Source of the DNA: Bradyrhizobium campsiandrae
Lineage (GTDB): Bacteria; Pseudomonadota; Alphaproteobacteria; Rhizobiales; Xanthobacteraceae
Direction of reading: 5' to 3'
DNA length: 64,000 nucleotides
Assembly (NCBI RefSeq): GCF_014529705.1
Contig: NZ_JAANIH010000010.1
Location: 1-64,000 of the forward strand
This document shows positions 57,194 to 64,000 of this stretch, piece after piece. Within the stretch, counting starts at the first letter, position 1, and every line of letters begins with the position of its first letter. Under the pieces are notes generated by a model. It was given only the letters and a program-made list of their open reading frames with translations, ran no database searches and had not been told where the DNA came from. Position numbers and translations under genes: made by a program.

Positions 57194-57879
57194 CAGCGCG
57201 CGCTGTTCGCGGCATCCTGGCCGATGCGGGTCTCCTGCTGTGTCTGTCGGGGGCGGCAGCGTTCGCCGGAGAATCAGCCGCCAATCTTACTGCGGCGGGC
57301 ATCCCGTCGAACTGTGCGGATTTCGCTGCGAAAGTGTCCAGCAGCGAAGGAAATTTCGGCACCACAAATCAGTTCGGCTGCCTCGGAGCATTCCAATTTT
57401 GCCCCGGCACCTTCGAACGCTATTACAGCGGCAGCGCGCAAAGCTTTCTCGACGATCCCTCCGCCCAGGTCGCCGCCTGGACCCGGTACGAACAGAATGA
57501 GTGGTCGAAGGCGCAGAGTAACGGCATGACCTCGCTGATCGGACAGCAGGTATGTTACGGCGGCCACTGCGCCACGATCGACCAATCTTCCATCCTCATG
57601 GCCTGCCAGTTCGGCTGCGGCCAGCGCGGGAAGCTCGCGAACTACGCTGCGAGCGGCGACTGCAATGCCCGCAACGTCAAGGATGGCAACGGGGTAAGCG
57701 TGTGCAGCTACCTCATCCGCGGCGCCGGATATGACGCCTCCTGCTTTACCGGAGACCAGTCGGCGGTTTGCCAGCAGACGCCGACCGGGCCGGGCGATTT
57801 TCCGACCTCGACCGGTATAGCCGCCAATCCGCCACCGCCATCGACAGCGTCGATCATCGTCAATCCGACAGACGTCTAG
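57190..57879 (+). CDS. Exported cysteine-rich lysozyme/transglycosylase-like protein
   Basis: 229 residues with a signal peptide (cleavage near AFA-GE). KVSSSEGNFGTTNQFGCLGAFQFCPGTF resembles the catalytic part of goose-type or SLT lysozyme folds, with Glu in SSEGN as the likely acid. About ten cysteines suggest disulphide stabilisation in the periplasm or outside the cell. The proline-rich tail is probably disordered. It would be a second peptidoglycan hydrolase besides VirB1. Last gene of the plus-strand cluster. Confidence 0.6.
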   Translation: MTARAVRGILADAGLLLCLSGAAAFAGESAANLTAAGIPSNCADFAAKVSSSEGNFGTTNQFGCLGAFQFCPGTFERYYSGSAQSFLDDPSAQVAAWTRYEQNEWSKAQSNGMTSLIGQQVCYGGHCATIDQSSILMACQFGCGQRGKLANYAASGDCNARNVKDGNGVSVCSYLIRGAGYDASCFTGDQSAVCQQTPTGPGDFPTSTGIAANPPPPSTASIIVNPTDV

Positions 57880-57891
57880 GTACCGCCCAGA

Positions 57892-58137
57892 TCAGTTTTT
57901 CTCGGAAGGGTCGCGGATGATCCAGGGAGCAAAATAATTGAGTTCCTCCTCGGTCGAGGAACAGAGATCTCCGCCACGATAATGAGCATGAACCAGGGCC
58001 CAAAACACAACCTCGTCGGAGCGCCCGGCGAACAAAGCTTTTTGCAAGGTGCGACCGATCAGCGTCACCGCCCGCGAATGTTCATATCGGGCGTGAAGTT
58101 CGTGAGCGATGATCTTGGTATCCGCAGTTCTTATCAT
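57892..58137 (-). CDS. Small protein downstream of the autoinducer synthase
   Basis: 81 residues, MIRTADTKIIAHELHARYEH to IIRDPSEKN. Soluble and helical, with no known motif that I recognise. It lies 27 bp after the synthase gene on the same strand and is probably co-transcribed, so a role in quorum-sensing control is possible. Confidence 0.6.
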   Translation of the reverse strand: MIRTADTKIIAHELHARYEHSRAVTLIGRTLQKALFAGRSDEVVFWALVHAHYRGGDLCSSTEEELNYFAPWIIRDPSEKN

Positions 58138-58164
58138 AGAATAACTCCATGCTGATACGGACCA

Positions 58165-58797
58165 TCACGCAACTGACGGCCAGTTAGACATCGGCAGCAC
58201 CGACTCGTTGGAGCCTCGTGCGGCCCGGATTGTTTCAAGGGTCTCGCGGTTGAAGGACATGCGCAGGGCAATAACTTCGTCGCGGCCAATACGCTGGGGA
58301 AAACCGAGTGATCGGACGAAGAACCGCAATTGCATCGCGATTAACATCAACCGCCAGTCGATCGCGACCGTGACTGTGTCAACCTGATGCTCAATGCCCC
58401 ATTCGACGACGCCTTGGGCGAGTTCGAGAAAGGGACTGTCACCGCGCGGTCGGTGTTCGCGATAGCTACGCGCAACGCTGAAGCGTGTCCACTCGAACAC
58501 ATGTTCGCCGCGTGGCGGCGTGTGCCGGCACAGATCCGTCAACACATCGCTCAATAAATGCGGGCGAGTGGTTGGTAACAGCCGCTGATAGCCGACGATC
58601 TCCTCGTCGCGCAGACAGATGTGATGGATTGCATGCCGATCGTCGAATCGATCGCGCTCGCGACCGCCCGGCTGGCGCAGTTCCTCCCAGCCCTTTTCTT
58701 CGACAAAAATTGAATGCCGAAACCGAAAGGCGCGGTCCATCAATGTCTCGTATCGACCGACGTCCGAGCCTGGAATGACCATCAGCATGAAATGCAC
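58165..58797 (-). CDS. LuxI/TraI-family acyl-homoserine-lactone synthase
   Basis: 210 residues. Makes an AHL signal from S-adenosylmethionine and an acyl carrier. The invariant residues of the family are present in order: Arg27, Phe31 and Trp37 (FRFRHSIFVEEKGW), Asp in ERDRFDD, Arg72 (GYQRLL), then Glu102 and Arg105 (FEWTRFSV). It probably works with the LuxR-type regulator at 39536-40264 to tie transfer to cell density. The acyl chain cannot be told from sequence. Confidence 0.92.
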   Translation of the reverse strand: MHFMLMVIPGSDVGRYETLMDRAFRFRHSIFVEEKGWEELRQPGGRERDRFDDRHAIHHICLRDEEIVGYQRLLPTTRPHLLSDVLTDLCRHTPPRGEHVFEWTRFSVARSYREHRPRGDSPFLELAQGVVEWGIEHQVDTVTVAIDWRLMLIAMQLRFFVRSLGFPQRIGRDEVIALRMSFNRETLETIRAARGSNESVLPMSNWPSVA

Positions 58798-59157
58798 CTC
58801 GACCAGATGACAGAGCCGAGTTGGTCATGTCCATCGCCAGCGCGGTATGGGCACAAAGGTCCATTGCAATCAGACTAGCGCGCGCATTGTCTGTTCTTGG
58901 AGATATTTCAATAAATGAAAAAACGAAACGCCTATTAGTACGGCGACTCTTCGGCGGACTTAGCTCAGGTGCGATCGCGGCGACACTATCATCGCTATAA
59001 AGGTCGCCAGGTCATCTGCCTTTGTTCTTGATCCGCTTCTGGTCGTGCTAAGATTTCGACCATGAAACCCGCCGAATAAACACGGCGCTAGCCAATAACG
59101 CTACGCCGGGGCATCACAAAGCCAGATTTTGCACCACGGCCCCGTTCTTTGCGCCAA
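58798..59157. other. Upstream region of the autoinducer synthase
   Basis: 360 bp without a supported gene and locally AT-richer (around 58900-58930). Expected to hold the synthase promoter; I could not find a convincing lux-type box in it. A short inverted repeat CGGGGC/GCCCCG lies at about 59108-59147. Confidence 0.4.
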
Positions 59158-59469
59158 TCAATTCTTTCGTCTTCGCGGAACCGCTCCACAAGACGCGTGA
59201 AGAGGAAGCGAGGTTTTTGCCCCTGACGGCATGTAGCCCAGTTCGTCGCAGCGTTCCCGAAAAGTCATCCGCCGCCGCTCCTTTTGCGCCTCGGCCAATT
59301 CGCACTGGATGCCGTGCTCTTCGTCGGTGAGACCCTCGGGGCGGCAGACCGAGCAGGTGCCGAGGTGAAAAACCCGTTCCCACTCCACCAACGCCTGCAC
59401 ATAGGCGCGATGAGCCTCAATCGTGCGCGATTCAAGAGAAGTGCGCCCTCGCGCCTTGGCCCTGATCAC
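59158..59469 (-). CDS. Small protein of unknown function with a CxxC motif
   Basis: 103 residues starting MIRAKARGRTSLESRTIEAH. It is helical and strongly charged, with GTCSVCRPEG that could bind metal and a likely helical segment ELAEAQKERRRMTFRERCDE. I do not recognise a family. It stands alone between the synthase and the plus-strand backbone genes. Confidence 0.5.
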   Translation of the reverse strand: MIRAKARGRTSLESRTIEAHRAYVQALVEWERVFHLGTCSVCRPEGLTDEEHGIQCELAEAQKERRRMTFRERCDELGYMPSGAKTSLPLHASCGAVPRRRKN

Positions 59470-59585
59470 TCGATCCTCCGTGGGGAGGTGCCTGCGGTAC
59501 GCCCCCGCAAACGAACCCTCTCTGACTCTTGGTGATCGGGGAGTTCGAAACCGTGCTAGACGGCCCTGTGGCCTTTAGTTCGGGT

Positions 59586-59611
59586 GAACCTGTTGCATAC
59601 GCCACAGGCTC
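59586..59611. promoter_or_regulatory. Operator-like dyad resembling a lux/tra box
   Basis: GAACCTGTTGC and GCCACAGGCTC form an imperfect inverted repeat (9 of 11 bases) with a 4-bp centre. It looks like the ACCTGT...ACAGGT of lux boxes but is 2 bp longer. AACCTGTTGC also occurs on the minus strand at 53413-53404 before virB1. Confidence 0.35.
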
Positions 59612-60067
59612 CCCGACCATAAGGTCAAGGAGTGCGGTGCCGTGTCGGCCGGCACCAACCGCTAGCAGGGGTTTCGACGCCCCAGGGCAGCGCGTACTGC
59701 CCCACTCGACTCATAACCGTTCGTTCGCTCGGCTTCTAGATCAATTTCGGTAAACCATCGATTGCCAGGCAAGGAGCGTTCGCGTCGTCCGATGAGTCTG
59801 AAACTTGAATTCGTCGATTGTGTGTGATCTCCGTCGCCGCCGCTGGCGAGCGAGAGCGCATATAGGCCGCAAGACGGACCTACCGCGTTCGCCGACTTCG
59901 CCACCACACCAGACGCCCGTTCGCTCGCGTCCACCCAAAAGGCCGCCGGGCTTCGCTGATCTCGGCTTCTCATTCCGCATGCCAATTCCGACCAGAGCGC
60001 AGGTTGCCGGCAAAGTACGTGGTGCCTGTTTTTTCGAATTGGTGATCGATGCCGCTGGCGCGTTGCT

Positions 60068-60137
60068 GGATGCAAGGGAGGCTTCGCCGCGGTCGAGATC
60101 TCGGGCCGCGACGGCTTGCCAGCGCGCCCTTGCATCC
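60068..60137 (+). repeat. Long intergenic hairpin before the Toprim gene (family member 1)
   Basis: GGATGCAAGGG (60068-60078) pairs perfectly with CCCTTGCATCC (60127-60137), with a smaller hairpin inside. The core CAAGGGAGGCTTCGCC is shared with the elements at 61259 and 62624. It ends 75 bp before the ATG at 60213. Confidence 0.6.
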
Positions 60138-60212
60138 GGCACGCTTCGCGGCAGACGGGCGCCGTGCCCTCGGGATAAGGCGAGGCAGGTCAACCGAAGA
60201 AAGGACCGGGGT

Positions 60213-61163
60213 ATGTGCGATGCGCGCCCGGTGAAGGCGATGGAGAAAAAGGAAATCGAAGAACTGCGAAGCAAGGTCGGTTGCGCCGCGCTGCTTCAAC
60301 AGGACGGCTGGAAAATCGATCTAAAGGAGAGCACGCGGCGCGCCATGAAATTCCGCCGCGATGCCAATATCATTATCGTCATTCACAACGATCGCGGCTG
60401 GTTTGACCCGTTGTCGACCGCGAAAGGCGACGTGTTTGATCTCGCCGAGCATCTCGGTGCGCAGGGCTTTCCCGAAGCCTGCGCATGGGTCGCGTCCCTG
60501 GTCGGGTTCGTGCCCACCCCGCTCGCGTGGCAGCGCGAGGTCCGGTCCTCCCCGCTTAGCTCCATCGCCGACCGCTGGGCGCGTCGGAGTCTCCCGCGGT
60601 CGGGCTCGGCGACCTGGCGCTATCTCACCGAGACACGCGGGCTTCCCGATACGATCGTCGCCGTGGCGGTCGGCCAAGGCATGGTCCGCGAGGGGCCGCA
60701 TGGCAGCATGTGGGCGGCTCATCGCAGCGAGAACGGCATCGTGGTCGGCTGGGAGGAGCGCGGCCCCCAATGGCGCGGATATGCGACCGGCGGGGCCAAA
60801 GAGCTGTTCCGGCTCGGCCCGTCGGCCGCCGCGCGCGTCTGCATCACTGAAGCGGCGATCGATGCCATGAGTCTCGCCGCGATCCAGGTCATGCGGCCCG
60901 ATACGCTCTACGTCAGCACCGGCGGCGGCTGGTCTCCTGCGAGCGAGGATGCGATCCGCCGCTTAGCGGCACGGCCGAACACGCATCTCGTGGCGGCGAC
61001 CGACAACAATCGCCAGGGTGATGTCTATGCCGAGCGCGTCCAGGCGATCGCGGTCCAGACGAGCGCGACCTATGCACGCGCGCGACCGCGCGCCGGCGAT
61101 TGGAACGAGGACCTGAACCTGCTGCTCGCCCGGCTCGCTGAGCCGCTTGCGGCCGCCGGCTGA
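60213..61163 (+). CDS. Toprim-domain protein (DUF3991/primase-like)
   Basis: 316 residues from ATG 60213 with AAAGGA before it; the long frame upstream is non-coding. An N-terminal DUF3991-type zinc-less primase-like domain (about 15-120, CAALLQQDGWKIDLKES and DRGWFDPLSTAKGDVFDLAEHL) is followed by a Toprim domain (about 200-300) with the Glu motif RVCITEAAIDAMSL and HLVAATDNNRQGDVYA, where DxN replaces the usual DxD. Such proteins are common in conjugative-element backbones and may handle DNA ends or priming; the activity is unproven. Confidence 0.8.
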   Translation: MCDARPVKAMEKKEIEELRSKVGCAALLQQDGWKIDLKESTRRAMKFRRDANIIIVIHNDRGWFDPLSTAKGDVFDLAEHLGAQGFPEACAWVASLVGFVPTPLAWQREVRSSPLSSIADRWARRSLPRSGSATWRYLTETRGLPDTIVAVAVGQGMVREGPHGSMWAAHRSENGIVVGWEERGPQWRGYATGGAKELFRLGPSAAARVCITEAAIDAMSLAAIQVMRPDTLYVSTGGGWSPASEDAIRRLAARPNTHLVAATDNNRQGDVYAERVQAIAVQTSATYARARPRAGDWNEDLNLLLARLAEPLAAAG

Positions 61164-61258
61164 CCGACCCGCTCTCAACCCTACCGCTCGAAGGGTCGAC
61201 GAAGCGGGCAAGAGGGTATCGGCGGAAAGAGGCAATGGCGTCCCTGCCGCATGCCCGG

Positions 61259-61312
61259 CCGGCGCGTCAAGGGGGGCTTCGCCCGCTTGGCCAGCGGCCC
61301 TTGACCCGCCGG
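61259..61312 (+). repeat. Long intergenic hairpin (family member 2)
   Basis: CCGGCGCGTCAAGGG (61259-61273) pairs with CCCTTGACCCGCCGG (61298-61312) with one mismatch. The surrounding 83 bp (61245-61327) is nearly identical to 62610-62690. It precedes the gene at 61371. Confidence 0.75.
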
Positions 61313-61370
61313 ACCGGAGAGGCGGCCGCCCCGAGGGTGTCTTCAACACCCGAAGGGAAGGACGACTCCG

Positions 61371-61760
61371 ATGCCCATCTTCACGATCGAAACCACCTAT
61401 CGCCTGCCGGTCTATCGGCAGCGCAATTACGAGGCGGAGAGCCTCGCCGAGGCCTGCCGGCTCGCCGTCGAGGACGACGACTGGGACAACGAGAAGCACG
61501 ACTACGAGACCGCCGGCGAGACCTATGTCACCGGCGTCTGGGAAGGCCGCGACAGCGCCTATAGGGGCCCGTCCGTGCTGGTCCCATCGCACTATCGCGA
61601 GACCGTGCAGCGCAAGGCCGATCACTTCGAGGTGCTGCTCGGCCTGGTGAAGGTGCTGAGCGGCGCCGAGGCGTCGGATCGCGCCTATTGGCAGGACCGC
61701 GCCGTGTCCGCGATCGCCAAGGCCGAAGCCATCCTCGCCGGCGCCCGCGATCCGGACTGA
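61371..61760 (+). CDS. Small conserved backbone protein of unknown function
   Basis: 129 residues, MPIFTIETTYRLPVYRQRNY then an acidic stretch EDDDWDNEKHDYE and an alanine-rich helix at the end. Soluble, no motif recognised. GGAAGGAC precedes the ATG. It lies between two hairpin elements. Confidence 0.65.
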   Translation: MPIFTIETTYRLPVYRQRNYEAESLAEACRLAVEDDDWDNEKHDYETAGETYVTGVWEGRDSAYRGPSVLVPSHYRETVQRKADHFEVLLGLVKVLSGAEASDRAYWQDRAVSAIAKAEAILAGARDPD

Positions 61761-61793
61761 TCCGGCGCCGGCATCCACCATCCCCGCAATCAC

Positions 61794-61821
61794 GCCCGGC
61801 CCTGCCGGGCTTTGTCATTTT
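61794..61821 (+). terminator. Terminator-like hairpin
   Basis: GCCCGGC-CCT-GCCGGGC (61794-61810) followed by TTTGTCATTTT. It is placed directly before the ribosome binding site of the next gene, as are the similar hairpins at 7417 and 63412. Confidence 0.55.
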
Positions 61822-61833
61822 CAGGAGGCCGAC

Positions 61834-62601
61834 ATGGCCAGCTACTTCGTGCCGACCGTCGTGCAGACGACGATTTCCAACCCCGACATGACGCCGCTCG
61901 AGCGGCTCGTGCTCTCGCATATCTTCGAGGCCGAGCCTGATGGCGACGGGCTCTATTTCTTCGCCGAGGAAAGCCCCGCCGAGTGCATCGAGGTCGACGC
62001 AGCCGAGCTGCGCGCCGCGCACCGGGATTCGGCCGGCGTCGACTGCGTTCTCGACTCCATCGCCGCAGAGCGCCTGGCGGAGACCGCCGATGCCGACACC
62101 CACATCGAGCTCGACCTATCCATGACGTCATGGGCGACGATCTTCCAGGACATCGTGCGGCGATCGCCAACGCTCGGGGAAATTGTCGTGACGTCGGCGT
62201 TCACCTGCTCGCGGATGCGTCCGGACGGATTCGGCGGCATGGCCACCCTCATCACCGCCGACGCGATCCGATCCTGCGCTACCGACGAGATGATCGCGCA
62301 ATTCCGCGACGAAGCTGCCGCGGCGGCCGCGCCGCCCAGCCATGTGCTCCTGCGTTTCGACGAAGCCGAAGTGCGCACGATGATCGGCGAGATCATCGCC
62401 TTTGACGGTGCGCTGACGCGCCTGTCGCCGGATGCGGTGAGCGACGACGACATCCACGCCGCGAGCCTCGCCGCCGTGGCCGCCACGGATCTCGCGGAGG
62501 AACGAGGCTCGGCGCTCTTCAAGGCCGCGCTCGGCGCGATCGGCAATGCCGAGCGGCGTCTCGCGGAGGAGCAAAAAGAAGGGAGGAAAGAAGAGGAATG
62601 A
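61834..62601 (+). CDS. Backbone protein of unknown function
   Basis: 255 residues with AGGAGG before the ATG. It starts MASYFVPTVVQTTISNPDMT, is acidic and helical, contains FTCSRMRPDGFGGMATLIT, and ends in a charged lysine/glutamate tail. No family recognised, no export signal. It probably belongs to the conserved gene set of the element. Confidence 0.65.
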   Translation: MASYFVPTVVQTTISNPDMTPLERLVLSHIFEAEPDGDGLYFFAEESPAECIEVDAAELRAAHRDSAGVDCVLDSIAAERLAETADADTHIELDLSMTSWATIFQDIVRRSPTLGEIVVTSAFTCSRMRPDGFGGMATLITADAIRSCATDEMIAQFRDEAAAAAAPPSHVLLRFDEAEVRTMIGEIIAFDGALTRLSPDAVSDDDIHAASLAAVAATDLAEERGSALFKAALGAIGNAERRLAEEQKEGRKEEE

Positions 62602-62623
62602 AGGCGCGATGCCGCATGCCCGG

Positions 62624-62675
62624 CCGGCGCGTCAAGGGAGGCTTCGCCCGCGTGCCGCGGCCCTTGACCCGCCGG
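62624..62675 (+). repeat. Long intergenic hairpin (family member 3)
   Basis: CCGGCGCGTCAAGGG (62624-62638) pairs with CCCTTGACCCGCCGG (62661-62675), arms identical to member 2. It precedes the DUF1419-type gene by about 100 bp. Confidence 0.75.
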
Positions 62676-62775
62676 ACCGGAGAGGCGGCCCGCGGAAAGG
62701 CGTGATGAAGGGCTGAAATGATGAGGGATCAGGCGATCGCTCGCGCTTCGGCCCGCAAGGCTGAAAGGAGCCGCC

Positions 62776-63381
62776 ATGCACGCCGTCCCGACAATCCGCA
62801 AGGTCTTCCAGGGCGTCGCCACGCGCCGTGAGATGTACCGCATGTTCAATCGCCATCGCGGTGATCCCGCATACAGCGCAGGCGACTGCGCGCAGCTCTT
62901 CGCCGGAGAGTGGTTCGAGATCGCCGAGGCCGAGCATGATTACATGCTCGAGATCCTGCCGCCGCTGTTCATGCGCGGCGATCTGTTCGCGCTGCGCGAG
63001 TTCATGACGGACAGCGTGACCAGCATCTTCTTCGCACTCGTCATCGACGGTCGCCAGCGCTGGTTTCACGGCTATTGCGACCTCTCCGATCGCGCGTCGC
63101 CCGATCGGATGAAGGCCGCGATCATCGAGCGCGAGTCGCGGCCGGTCCGCGCCATGACGCGCGAGGAGCGGCTCGAGCACATCTGGTCGAGCACGCATGA
63201 CGACTATCGCGGCTATGCCGGCGAACGCTGGCCCGCCTCCATGCGCGGCCGCCGCACGGTGCTCGTCTATGCCGGCGGGCACGGCACCGTGCTGAAGCTC
63301 CTCGACGAACTCAGCGACGCCGAGATCGCGGCGAAGCTGCCGGTTCAGCTCCGGCATCTGCCCGAGACGATCGCGGCCTAG
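62776..63381 (+). CDS. DUF1419-type protein
   Basis: 201 residues with AAAGGAG before the ATG. Family-like segments are TRREMYRMFNRHRGDPAYSAGDCAQLF, EHDYMLEILPPLFMRGDLFALREFM and IDGRQRWFHGYCDLSD. DUF1419 proteins occur almost only next to plasmid and ICE backbone genes in Alphaproteobacteria. The function is unknown. Confidence 0.75.
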   Translation: MHAVPTIRKVFQGVATRREMYRMFNRHRGDPAYSAGDCAQLFAGEWFEIAEAEHDYMLEILPPLFMRGDLFALREFMTDSVTSIFFALVIDGRQRWFHGYCDLSDRASPDRMKAAIIERESRPVRAMTREERLEHIWSSTHDDYRGYAGERWPASMRGRRTVLVYAGGHGTVLKLLDELSDAEIAAKLPVQLRHLPETIAA

Positions 63382-63411
63382 CCCCGCGCCGTCCTCTTCG
63401 ACCTGCGAACA

Positions 63412-63440
63412 GCCCGGCCGCATGCCGGGCTTCGCATTTC
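63412..63440 (+). terminator. Terminator-like hairpin after the DUF1419-type gene
   Basis: GCCCGGC-CGCAT-GCCGGGC (63412-63430) followed by TTCGCATTTC, the same design as at 61794. Confidence 0.5.
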
Positions 63441-63550
63441 CGCAGCCGGCCGATCGCGCCGGCTCTCCCGTCAATCCCGCAACGCCGTGCCGTCCGCCGC
63501 CCTCCGCGGCGGCGGCGCGGTCGCGCGCGCCCAGCAGAAGGACTTTCCCA

Positions 63551-64000
63551 ATGGCGCAGGACGACCCTTTCACCCTCGACCTCTTCGGAAACACGGCGCT
63601 TTCGTCGGGCCTCGGCCTCGGCGTCACCGCCTTCGCTGCCGACATCACCGGCGATGACGATCCCGACGATGATCCGCCGCCGCCGCCGTCCCCCGCGGCG
63701 CCGGCGGCCGCATCGGCGCGGCCCGCTCGACCCGGTTCACGCAAGCGGGGCGCCAATTTTCATCTCGCCGGCGACCGCGGCCTGGCCAGGGGCTGGAAGC
63801 AGCGCGCCCGCGACAGCATCGCGGCCGTGCGGCTCGCTGCAGAGATCGAGGCCGATGAACGGCCCGCTACGCGCGACGAGCAGGAACGGCTGATACGCTT
63901 CACTGGCTTCGGCGCCTCTGAGCTCGCCAATGGCGTCTTCCGCCGCCCGGGCGAGACCGGCTTCACGAAAGGCTGGGACGAGATCGGCGCCGAGTTGCAG
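63551..64000 (+). CDS. Large DNA methylase/helicase-type protein (5' part, runs off window)
   Basis: 150 residues are visible from ATG 63551 (MAQDDPFTLDLFGNTALSSG) and the frame is open to the edge. An acidic, proline/alanine-rich N-terminus (about 30-65) is followed by FHLAGDRGLARGWKQRARDS and RLIRFTGFGASELANGVF, the start typical of the N-6 adenine methylase plus strawberry-notch helicase proteins of Alphaproteobacterial mobile elements. These exceed 1000 residues. The role is probably element protection or anti-restriction; the methylase motifs are outside the window. Confidence 0.8.
   Translation, partial: MAQDDPFTLDLFGNTALSSGLGLGVTAFAADITGDDDPDDDPPPPPSPAAPAAASARPARPGSRKRGANFHLAGDRGLARGWKQRARDSIAAVRLAAEIEADERPATRDEQERLIRFTGFGASELANGVFRRPGETGFTKGWDEIGAELQ

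Larger units (their letters stand above)
59470..60212. other. Long non-coding region before the Toprim gene
   Basis: 743 bp. The small frames in it show no ribosome binding site or family. It holds a lux-box-like dyad (59586-59611) and a long hairpin (60068-60137), both listed separately. Confidence 0.5.

Noticed and set aside
59529-59753. Small plus-strand frame containing GEPVAYATGSP, which also appears on the other strand
   Set aside because: The double occurrence is caused by the palindromic dyad at 59586-59611, not by two genes.

Overview
The window reads as a mosaic, mobile-element-rich accessory region of a high-GC alphaproteobacterium. It is probably a member of Hyphomicrobiales related to Bradyrhizobium, Afipia or Rhodopseudomonas; this is inferred from the alphaproteobacterial-type DnaK, the FixK-like regulator, the Kai/PAS-kinase remnant and the VirB/D4-type conjugation genes. 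No rRNA, tRNA or CRISPR array is visible. It could lie on an integrative conjugative element or on a plasmid.

Layout. (1) Positions 1-5836, minus strand: the distal half of a P-type type IV secretion operon (virB6 fragment, virB8, B9, B10, B11 and a virD4 that runs off the left edge). (2) 5836-8507, plus strand: element-backbone genes, namely a ParB-like protein with its N-terminus lost at a junction with virB6, an unknown protein, and a DUF7007-type protein cut by a transposon. (3) 8508-17533: a complete Tn3-family unit transposon with perfect 34-bp ends. It carries ptxABCDE (high-affinity phosphite uptake, NAD-dependent phosphite oxidation and a LysR regulator) behind a Pho-box-like promoter, then divergent tnpR and tnpA. 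(4) 17534-39160: a stress island. It starts with a truncated kaiB and a PAS histidine kinase, then a Kef-type antiporter, a FixK/Fnr-type regulator, a GAF-PAS-LuxR regulator, three small heat-shock proteins, a flavin monooxygenase, an aldo/keto reductase, a zinc alcohol dehydrogenase, a universal stress protein, an extra DnaK, an IS5-family insertion, a lipocalin-like protein, an HdeD-like membrane protein, a YfdX-like protein and a triple-BON protein. (5) 39536-53350: a LuxR-type quorum-sensing regulator and a complete virB1-virB11/virD4 operon on the minus strand, homologous to region 1 but clearly diverged. (6) 53451-57879, plus strand: exported conjugation-associated proteins (TrbM-like, two SNase-like, SSB, lipoprotein, lysozyme-like). 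(7) 57892-59469, minus strand: an acyl-homoserine-lactone synthase and two unknown genes. (8) 60213-64000, plus strand: Toprim, DUF1419, unknown genes and the start of a large DNA-methylase/helicase protein, separated by strong hairpins.

How the parts may work together. The T4SS with its LuxR/LuxI pair is the transfer machinery. The ptx transposon and stress island are cargo. The main hidden signal I found is a dyad of the form CTGAC-N4-GTCA(A/G), resembling a FixK/Fnr box. It sits 59-107 bp upstream of start codons of an hsp20 operon, the aldo/keto reductase, the alcohol dehydrogenase, the universal stress protein, dnaK and the BON gene, with a weaker copy at the antiporter. In each of the six stronger cases a -10-like hexamer lies about 32 bp downstream, centre to centre. 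The island also encodes a Crp/Fnr-family regulator, so it looks like a self-contained, transferable redox- or oxygen-responsive stress regulon.
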